A stretch of DNA of 64,000 nucleotides. It comes from DTWD01 sp963662965 (GTDB lineage: Bacteria; Acidobacteriota; Vicinamibacteria; Vicinamibacterales; UBA8438). Location of the stretch: the NCBI GenBank assembly GCA_963662965.1, contig OY759970.1, positions 1,550,001 to 1,614,000 of the forward strand, in the 5' to 3' direction. The translations under genes and the position numbers were made by a program. Of this stretch, positions 59,501 to 64,000 are shown piece after piece (the first letter of the stretch is position 1; the number at the start of each line of letters is the position of its first letter). The notes beneath the pieces were generated by a model. It did not search any database. It saw only the letters and a list, made by a program, of their open reading frames with translations, and was not told the origin of the DNA.

Positions 59501-59792
59501 CGGAAGCAATCGGTTTCGACCGATTCTCCTCACGTCGCTCACGACGTTCTTCGGCCTCGTGCCGCTCATGCTCGAACGCAGCATGCAGGCGGCATTCCTC
59601 GTCCCGATGGCGGTCTCGCTCGCCTTCGGGGTGCTGTTCGCCACCTTCATCACGCTGATCCTGGTCCCGATCTCGTATCTGATCCTCGACGACCTCCAAC
59701 GAATATGGCGACGGATGCTTGGACGGGAAGAGACGCCGACTGCACCGTCTCCCGACGGTCGGATTACCGGGGGCGAGGCGGCGGCGGCGTGA
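56595..59792 (+). CDS. RND efflux pump permease (AcrB family)
   Basis: 1065 residues from the GTG at 56595, which overlaps the adaptor stop; ATG 56616 is an alternative. Architecture is typical: first helix (MARNSVAANLLMVFIVVSGLI), porter domain, helices 2-6 with the proton-relay pair of Asp in ILVLGIVVDDAIIVGENIYR, second porter domain, and closing helices (LRPILLTSLTTFFGLVPLML-like block). It exports small hydrophobic compounds by proton antiport together with the upstream adaptor and channel. It is most like the heterotypic family lacking a large substrate deep pocket, so the substrate is open. Confidence 0.94.
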   Translation: MKGTIEWMARNSVAANLLMVFIVVSGLIALTTVTEEVFPEIELDRISINVPYLGAAPEEVEAAVVIRIEEAIQGVDGIKEIQSTASEGSASVLIELELGADARKVVDEVKSNVDAITTFPVETEKPIIRELTARNQVTNVAISGNIDVFTLKSVAEQVRDEISAIPEITQVDIVSAPPYEISIEVSEVALRRHGLTFDQVAEAVRRSSLDLPGGSVRTDSGEILLRTIGQAYRGEEYENLVLWTRSDGSRLRLGDVANVVDGFAETDQYARFDVEPMVMVSVFRTGEQSALDIAAAVQDYVEDAKTRLPEGVSLTIWQDQSEVLNDRLALMLRNGATGFVLVFVILTLFLELRLAFWVSLGIPISFMGAIALMPVGDVSINVMSLFAFILVLGIVVDDAIIVGENIYRHQEDHGDGLRGAIEGGQEIATPVIFAVLTTVAAFMPLMFVPGMMGKIFRVIPLIVVPCLLFSLVESLGVLPAHLSHTKPHAKPGRFRRFQSLFSNGLKTFIRKVYEPLLEVALRWRYLTSAIGVSMLILTVGMVLGGWTTFRFFPSIEADFMAASVTMPQGTPANVTGEAIAKLEDGAAALRARLLQETGMDYFRHVSASIGDQPMASRGGGPMGPIRTMAAAHVGEVTIELAPAETRAYTSEQLGFMWRDASEAIPEAVDVNFTMSIMTPGEDVNVQLAGPDIERLRAAADEVKLRLAAYAGVYDISDSFRAGKEEMRLGIKPAAETLGLTLQDLGRQVRQAFYGEEAQRIQRGRDDIRVMVRYPRDGRRSLGNLENMRIRTPDGGEVPFSQVAQVEPGRGFASIKRVNRNRAVNVTAAVDATVTSGGQVIADLQNRILPEVLPKYPGVFYTFEGVQAEQADAVGGLTRGFILALLMIFALLAIPLKSYVQPMIIMSAIPFGLVGAIWGHLVMGLDVTLMSMFGLVALTGVVVNDSLVMVDFINRKRRVHDDVSMAVREAGSNRFRPILLTSLTTFFGLVPLMLERSMQAAFLVPMAVSLAFGVLFATFITLILVPISYLILDDLQRIWRRMLGREETPTAPSPDGRITGGEAAAA

Positions 59793-59800
59793 GGGACGGC

Positions 59801-59836
59801 AGGTTCAAGGTTCAGGCGTGAACCGTGAACCGAAGG
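59801..59836. terminator. GAACC-repeat hairpin between convergent genes
   Basis: ggttcaaggttca (59802-59814) pairs with tgaaccgtgaacc at one mismatch, loop ggcg. It is built from the same GAACC heptamers seen between the his genes but arranged as an inverted pair. It lies between the RND permease stop and the thioredoxin gene's stop on the other strand. Confidence 0.45.
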
Positions 59837-59844
59837 CGGCGACG

Positions 59845-60705
59845 CTAGTCGCCGGCCGCGATCTCGGCAACGATCCGGTCGACGATCGGGGGGCTGATGC
59901 CGCACGCCGAATCATTGATTCGACATTGCGCCAGGGTCAGCTGGCAGCCGCACGGGCAGCCGTCGGCATTGAGACGACGCAGCGCCTCCTCGCGCTGGTC
60001 GGCAGTCAGAACTGACAGGTCGACGCCGGGAATCTCGGTCGCCTGTGCCGCGTTGGCCAGTCGGATCTGACCCGTCGCCGGGACGATCTCGACAGTCGCG
60101 TGGTTCGACAGTGATGTCAGGTACCGCGTTTCTTGCTCGAGGATCATCGGGCTGACCAATCCGACGTGCGTCTGTACGATCTGGCCATCTGGATCGACCA
60201 CGAACGAGGTGGGCAGCGCAAAGACTCCCGGAAACGCCCGCTTAATCTCCAACGTCGACATCACGATCGGATAGTTGACGCCGTACTGTTGGCCAAAGGC
60301 CGCGACCATGTCGGTGTCCCCTTCGTCCTCCGACACCCCGATGATGACGACGTGATCCGGATACCGCTCGGCCAGCTTGACCAGAAACGGAATCTCCTCG
60401 CGGCACGGTCCGCACCAGGTCGCCCAGAAGTTGACGAGGACGACCTTGTCCTGCAGATCCGACATGCGGAGCGTCTCGCCGTCGAGGGTCTCCATGGTGA
60501 GGTCGCCAACCTCCGCCGGCGTGTCGACGAATCTGAGGGTGACACCGTCGGCGGGCACCTCGAACAAGGGCTCCGGCCCGGCCCGCTCGCCGCCCGCCAC
60601 GCCCGGCCGCTCGCTCGATCCCTGGCCGCAAGCGACGGCCAATACTCCGGCGAGAACCAGCGGGCCGACGGTGGCGCGTCGACAGGTCGCAAGTGTTGGC
60701 ATCAT
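59845..60705 (-). CDS. TlpA-like thioredoxin lipoprotein with Cys-rich tail
   Basis: 286 residues from the ATG at 60705. A lipobox (LAGVLAVAC) anchors it outside the inner membrane. The thioredoxin fold of the TlpA/ResA type has VVLVNFWATWCGPCREEIPF (redox CGPC), DHVVIIGVSEDEGD, and ALPTSFVVDPDGQIVQ with the cis-Pro. After the fold, a ~45-residue tail carries CPCGCQLTLAQCRINDSACG, a cysteine-rich motif also seen alone in proteins near cytochrome or disulfide systems. It probably reduces disulfides in the periplasm, perhaps for cytochrome c maturation. Confidence 0.9.
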   Translation of the reverse strand: MMPTLATCRRATVGPLVLAGVLAVACGQGSSERPGVAGGERAGPEPLFEVPADGVTLRFVDTPAEVGDLTMETLDGETLRMSDLQDKVVLVNFWATWCGPCREEIPFLVKLAERYPDHVVIIGVSEDEGDTDMVAAFGQQYGVNYPIVMSTLEIKRAFPGVFALPTSFVVDPDGQIVQTHVGLVSPMILEQETRYLTSLSNHATVEIVPATGQIRLANAAQATEIPGVDLSVLTADQREEALRRLNADGCPCGCQLTLAQCRINDSACGISPPIVDRIVAEIAAGD

Positions 60706-60782
60706 CCTGTGCGCATTGTATCCGGGTTGAGACCGGGCCCCCACTCCTACGACGCCACTGCCGGTGACCGGGTTCCACAGCC

Positions 60783-62144
60783 TCAGCGGTAGCCGAGTTC
60801 CACCGCAATAACGAGGGCGACGACCGCCACGAGATACAGCTTCCCGAGTAGCGGCACGACGAAGGCGACCCACCGCTGATAGGGAATCCGGCCGAGGGCG
60901 AGAATCCCCATCAACAGGGCGTTTGTCGGGACGAGCATGTTCGTGAAGCCGTCGCCAAACTGATAGGCGAGCACCGCCGTTTGTCGGGTCAGCCCGGTGA
61001 GATCGGCGAGCGGCGCCATCACCGGCATCGTGACGTAGGCCTGACCCGAACCCGACGGAATAAAGAGGTTGCAGACCGTTTGCACCGCCAGCATGGCGAC
61101 CGCCGCCGCGTGGGACGGCAGCGAACCGAGCGGCTGGGCCAGCCCGTGGATGACCGTGTCGATCACCTGCGCGTCGGTCAGCACCACCTGAATCGTCCGG
61201 GCGAAGCCGATGAGAAGCGCGGTCGTCGTCATGTCGGCCGCCCCGCGGAGAAACGTCTGCGCCACCCTATTCGGGCCGAGCCGTCCGATGAGGGCCGCGC
61301 CCAATCCGAGCGCCAGGAACATCGACGACAGCTCCGTCACATACCACCCTCGAATTGCCACCCCCCACACGAAGCCGACAATCGTCGCCACCAGGAGCGC
61401 CAGCACGGCACGTCGTGGTGGGGTGAGCGCCGTGTCGTCCGGCGCGCTGAAGCCAGTCGAATAGTCGACATCGGCCACCAGGCTCGCCCCTGGATCGGCA
61501 CGCAGTCGCGCGGCGTAGCGGAGAATGTGATGTACCCCAACCGCGCTGCACAGCACGAGCAGCACCCACCGGACCGTCTGTCCCGACGTCAACGGCACGG
61601 CGGCGATGTCTTGCGCGATCAACACCGTGAACGGATTGAGCGCCGCGCACGCGTACCCGACACCCGCCCCCACGTAGATGATCCCGACCGCCACCACGGC
61701 GTCGAGCTTGAGCGCCAGACACATCGTCACCAAGATCGGCACGAACGGGAGATACTCCTCGGCCATCCCGACGGTGGAGGAGCCGACGGCGAACAGTCCG
61801 ACCATGCCGGCCACGAGCCAGCCGGGCTTGGCGGCCAAACGGTCGATGGCCGAGCCAATGAACGCATCGATCGCCCCGGTCGCGCGGACGACGCTGATCA
61901 CGCCGCCGACGACGAAGACGAAGAAGATGATGTCTTGCGCCTCGGCCATTCCTTTTGGAATAGCGGTGAGAAACGTGAACGGTGGGAGCGGGTCGGCCTC
62001 GACCGCGTGGTAGGTGCCTTCGACCACCTGCCGGCCGTCGCGCGCGTACTCGCCCGGCGGCAGCAGGTAGCTGGCCAGCTGCGCGAGCACGATGAGACCG
62101 AAGATGAGGACGAGCGAGTCGGGAACACGCCGCAAGCGCGACAT
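60783..62144 (-). CDS. YfcC/DcuC-type carrier
   Basis: 453 residues with about eleven membrane helices. It matches the YfcC family of the C4-dicarboxylate anaerobic carrier group: PDSLVLIFGLIVLAQLASYLLPPGEY at the start (periplasmic PGEY/F motif), GSSTVGMAEEYLPFVPI, LNPFTVLIAQDIA, and IPSGSGQAYVTMPVMAPLAD plus GDGFTNMLVPTNALLMGIL. The likely substrates are carboxylates or basic amino acids; none can be assigned. It is one of the largest intact accessory genes here. Confidence 0.85.
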   Translation of the reverse strand: MSRLRRVPDSLVLIFGLIVLAQLASYLLPPGEYARDGRQVVEGTYHAVEADPLPPFTFLTAIPKGMAEAQDIIFFVFVVGGVISVVRATGAIDAFIGSAIDRLAAKPGWLVAGMVGLFAVGSSTVGMAEEYLPFVPILVTMCLALKLDAVVAVGIIYVGAGVGYACAALNPFTVLIAQDIAAVPLTSGQTVRWVLLVLCSAVGVHHILRYAARLRADPGASLVADVDYSTGFSAPDDTALTPPRRAVLALLVATIVGFVWGVAIRGWYVTELSSMFLALGLGAALIGRLGPNRVAQTFLRGAADMTTTALLIGFARTIQVVLTDAQVIDTVIHGLAQPLGSLPSHAAAVAMLAVQTVCNLFIPSGSGQAYVTMPVMAPLADLTGLTRQTAVLAYQFGDGFTNMLVPTNALLMGILALGRIPYQRWVAFVVPLLGKLYLVAVVALVIAVELGYR

Positions 62145-62168
62145 TAGCAGTGGCTCAGGGCTTCAGGC

Positions 62169-63218
62169 TCAGCGTGCGGAATCGGCGAGGGTTGGATCGT
62201 CGGAAACGCGTACGAGCTGCTTTCCGAAGTTCTCGCCTCGGAGCAATCCCTGAAACGCCGCGACGGCGTTCTCGAGCCCGTCGACGACATCCTCGCGGTA
62301 TTTGATCGAGCCGTCGCGGATCCAGCCCGACATGTCTTGGATGAAGTCGGGTAACCGGTCCAGGTGGTCGAAGATGATGAAGCCGCGGAAGGTGATGCGG
62401 CGCGTGAGGATCTTTCCCATCAGATGCGGCACACCGTCGGGACCGGCCGGCGCGTCGGTCAGGTTGTAGTTCGCGATCCGGCCGCAGACCGGCACCCGCG
62501 CGAAGTTGTTGAGACGCGGCAGCACGGCGTCGAAAACCTTCCCGCCCACGTTCTCGAAATAGACATCGATCCCGTCGGGACAGGCGGCGCGCAAGGCACC
62601 CCGCAGATCGTCATCGCGGTGGCTGACGCAGGCGTCGAAGCCGAGGTCCGTCGTGACGTAGGCGCACTTCTGTTGAGCGCCAGCGACACCGACGACTCGA
62701 CACCCCTTCAGCTTGGCGATCTGTCCGACCACCGCGCCGACGGCGCCCGAGGCGGCCGACACCACGACCGTCTCTCCCTCTTGAGGTCGGCCATGGTCGA
62801 GCAAGCCGACGTAGGCGGTATGGCCCGGCATGCCGAGCACCCCGAGAGCTGTCGAGATCGGCGCCGCGGCTGGATCGAGGTTCCGGACGCCGGCGCCGTC
62901 CGACACCGCGAACTCCTGCCAGCCGTTCGCCGTCAACACGAGGTCGCCCGCGGCATAGCCGGAGAGCTTCGATGCCACCACCTGCGACACCGTGCCGCCG
63001 ACCATCACCTCGCCGAGCTTGACCGGGGGCGCATACGACGTACCGGGATTCATTCGACCGCGCATATACGGGTCGAGCGAGAGGTAGATCGTACGACAGA
63101 GCATCTCGCCGTCGGCCGGCTCGGGCACGGCCGCCTCGACCATCGAAAAGTCGTCGTCCTCGGGAAAACCGGCAGGGTGGCTCGCGAGACAGATCCGTCG
63201 ATTCGGGGCAGCAGTCAT
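62169..63218 (-). CDS. NADP-dependent oxidoreductase, medium-chain (CurA/leukotriene-B4 reductase type)
   Basis: 349 residues. An MDR enzyme without catalytic zinc: YLSLDPYMRGRMNPG, GETVVVSAASGAVGAVVGQIAKLKGCRVVGVAGA (Rossmann GAxxGxxG), DVYFENVGGKVFDAVLPRL and RITFRGFIIFDH. These identify the prostaglandin/2-alkenal reductase-like subgroup, which reduces activated carbon-carbon double bonds with NADPH and detoxifies reactive carbonyls. It is divergent from the DinB gene. Confidence 0.93.
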   Translation of the reverse strand: MTAAPNRRICLASHPAGFPEDDDFSMVEAAVPEPADGEMLCRTIYLSLDPYMRGRMNPGTSYAPPVKLGEVMVGGTVSQVVASKLSGYAAGDLVLTANGWQEFAVSDGAGVRNLDPAAAPISTALGVLGMPGHTAYVGLLDHGRPQEGETVVVSAASGAVGAVVGQIAKLKGCRVVGVAGAQQKCAYVTTDLGFDACVSHRDDDLRGALRAACPDGIDVYFENVGGKVFDAVLPRLNNFARVPVCGRIANYNLTDAPAGPDGVPHLMGKILTRRITFRGFIIFDHLDRLPDFIQDMSGWIRDGSIKYREDVVDGLENAVAAFQGLLRGENFGKQLVRVSDDPTLADSAR

Positions 63219-63297
63219 GGCGGTGCATGGGCTCCTTGGGCAGTGCCGCGCAGTATACTAACCCCCCTTTCATTGACGTTCTCGTCAGGAGAAACAA

Positions 63298-63789
63298 ATG
63301 CTTCAACACCTCGTCTTTTCATACACGTTCAACCTCCAGCATGCCCAAACGCTCGTCAAGGACCTGACGGACGAACAGATGGTCCAACTCCCCAGCGGGC
63401 TGATCAATCACCCGGCCTGGACGCTGGGGCATTTGGCGTCCGCGTCGAATAGCTTGGCGAAGACGCTCGGCCGGGAGTCGACGTTTCCGGCCGAGTGGGA
63501 AGAGAAGTTCAAGACGGGCGGCACGCCCAGCGCCAACATGTCGGACTATCCGTCGAAGGACGAGATCCTTTCAGAGCTGACGAAGCAGCACGACCGGGTC
63601 ACCGAAGCCGTCGGCAAGGCCGATCCGGCGACCTTCGCCAAGGAATTCCCGGACGAGAGCACGCGCAAGCACTTTCCGACGGTCGGCGATTTCACCGCCT
63701 ATCTGATGTCGGCGCACGAGGGGACCCACATCGGCCAGATCGCCGCCTGGCGGCGTGCGATGGGTCTCGGCTCGGGCGCCGGCGTTTAG
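63298..63789 (+). CDS. DinB-superfamily protein
   Basis: 163 residues with a CAGGAG ribosome site. The four-helix DinB fold shows three metal-ligand histidines: NHPAWTLGHLASASN near residue 43-47, and AHEGTHIGQIAAWRRAMG near the C-terminus. Members include bacillithiol/mycothiol transferases and unknown metal proteins. In an organism with bshA, a bacillithiol S-transferase is a plausible role, as in the BstA group, but this is inference. Confidence 0.85.
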   Translation: MLQHLVFSYTFNLQHAQTLVKDLTDEQMVQLPSGLINHPAWTLGHLASASNSLAKTLGRESTFPAEWEEKFKTGGTPSANMSDYPSKDEILSELTKQHDRVTEAVGKADPATFAKEFPDESTRKHFPTVGDFTAYLMSAHEGTHIGQIAAWRRAMGLGSGAGV

Positions 63790-63818
63790 CCTGAACCGTG
63801 ACCCTGAACTCTGAACCA
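63789..63818 (+). repeat. GAACC-type direct repeats after the DinB gene
   Basis: ctgaaccgtgaccctgaactctgaacc: units of ctgaacc in direct order, related to those at 13062 and 59801. They lead directly into the headless frame that follows. Confidence 0.45.
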
Positions 63819-64000
63819 TGCCGCGCCGGCGAGCGCCCAGGTCCGCGGGTCTGGCAACGACCCGGTCGTCACCGAGTTCGAGCTGTACGCAACGCTGGAG
63901 GGAGACCGCGCCCGCGACCTCAACCCAGGGCGGGAGATCGAGCTCGCCCCCCGTCAATCAGTCACGATCGAGGCGGAGCCGTGTGACCAATACGGCCGGC
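63811..64000 (+). pseudogene. Headless gene fragment running off the window
   Basis: From 63811 one frame is open to the window end and looks protein-like: AAPASAQVRGSGNDPVVTEF, then ELYATLEGDRARDLNPGREI and ELAPRQSVTIEAEPCDQYGR. It starts as if just after a signal peptide cleavage site (ASAQ). No ATG, GTG or TTG precedes it in frame: a TGA at 63805 is followed only by a CTG. The signal peptide seems to have been lost, at the GAACC repeats. No family is recognised. A CTG start is the alternative. Confidence 0.4.

Noticed and set aside
57843..59699. 618-codon antisense frame in the RND permease gene
   Set aside because: Composition is dominated by Arg/Asp/Glu/His from codon complementarity; the permease is unmistakable on the plus strand.
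60981..62147. 388-codon plus-strand frame opposite the YfcC-type carrier
   Set aside because: Hydrophilic Arg/His-rich product mirroring a membrane protein; no ribosome site or family pattern.
1..64000. CRISPR arrays, tRNA or rRNA genes, prophage
   Set aside because: No regularly spaced repeats, cloverleaf-like segments, rRNA sequence or phage structural genes were seen by eye; short tRNAs cannot be wholly excluded without a search.

Overview
The window is GC-rich bacterial chromosome, most likely from an Acidobacteriota of the Vicinamibacteria type. This is inferred from the gene set: an Oar-like TonB receptor with a carboxypeptidase-regulatory domain, a DUF1501/DUF1800 pair, a PQQ dehydrogenase with fused haem c, bacillithiol genes, a family of PilX-like pilus proteins, a PIG-L deacetylase, and dipeptidyl peptidases III and IV. 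No rRNA, tRNA or CRISPR was seen.

Layout. 1-6.7 kb: the TonB receptor (cut by the window start), a TPR lipid/export-type protein and a quinoprotein dehydrogenase, flanked by remnants of a BON-domain gene and a glycerophosphodiesterase gene. 6.9-8.8 kb: an ISAzo13-like insertion sequence with inverted ends and a probable -1 frameshift. 8.96-14.6 kb: a histidine operon (hisI-G-D-B-H-F-A), preceded by what reads as a histidine leader peptide and an intrinsic terminator, a classical attenuator. 14.9-20.3 kb: a damaged methyltransferase, an acyltransferase/pilus chimera, a Tat-exported HAD dehalogenase, a cupredoxin-like lipoprotein, and an ECF sigma/anti-sigma pair. 20.3-30.5 kb: DUF1501 (frameshifted)/DUF1800, a PEGA protein (frameshifted), a large PIG-L protein, bshA, a damaged bshB1 and an FAD oxidoreductase.

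30.7-35.8 kb is a ruined type IV pilus minor-pilin operon. It holds a TPR gene with several frameshifts, an exported coiled-coil gene split in its signal peptide by an IS21-family element with a perfect 5-bp target duplication, and a GspH pilin with an amber codon fused to the tail of a PilX-like gene. 35.8-43.6 kb: DPP III, DPP IV, an MTHFR-like protein, a broken cupin gene, an SDR, a frameshifted DoxX and a PilZ protein. 43.7-49.1 kb: an operon for a Tat-exported molybdenum hydroxylase with a membrane cytochrome b. 49.4-59.8 kb: a sulfatase with a large extra C-terminal domain, divergent from a tetR-OMF-MFP-RND efflux operon. A 46-bp dyad operator candidate lies between the two. The MFP carries two C-terminal TolB-like domains. 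59.8-64 kb: a TlpA-like thioredoxin, a YfcC-type carrier, an NADP-dependent oxidoreductase, a DinB-family protein and a headless gene fragment.

Two themes run through the window. One is a family of palindromic intergenic repeats ending in TTAGACGGGGC...GCCCCGTCTRA, with at least six members, often abutting stop codons. The other is decay of accessory genes (frameshifts, deletions, insertion-sequence damage) while the histidine, efflux, peptidase and molybdoenzyme genes stay intact. That pattern argues for real pseudogenisation rather than uniform sequencing error, though it does not prove it.
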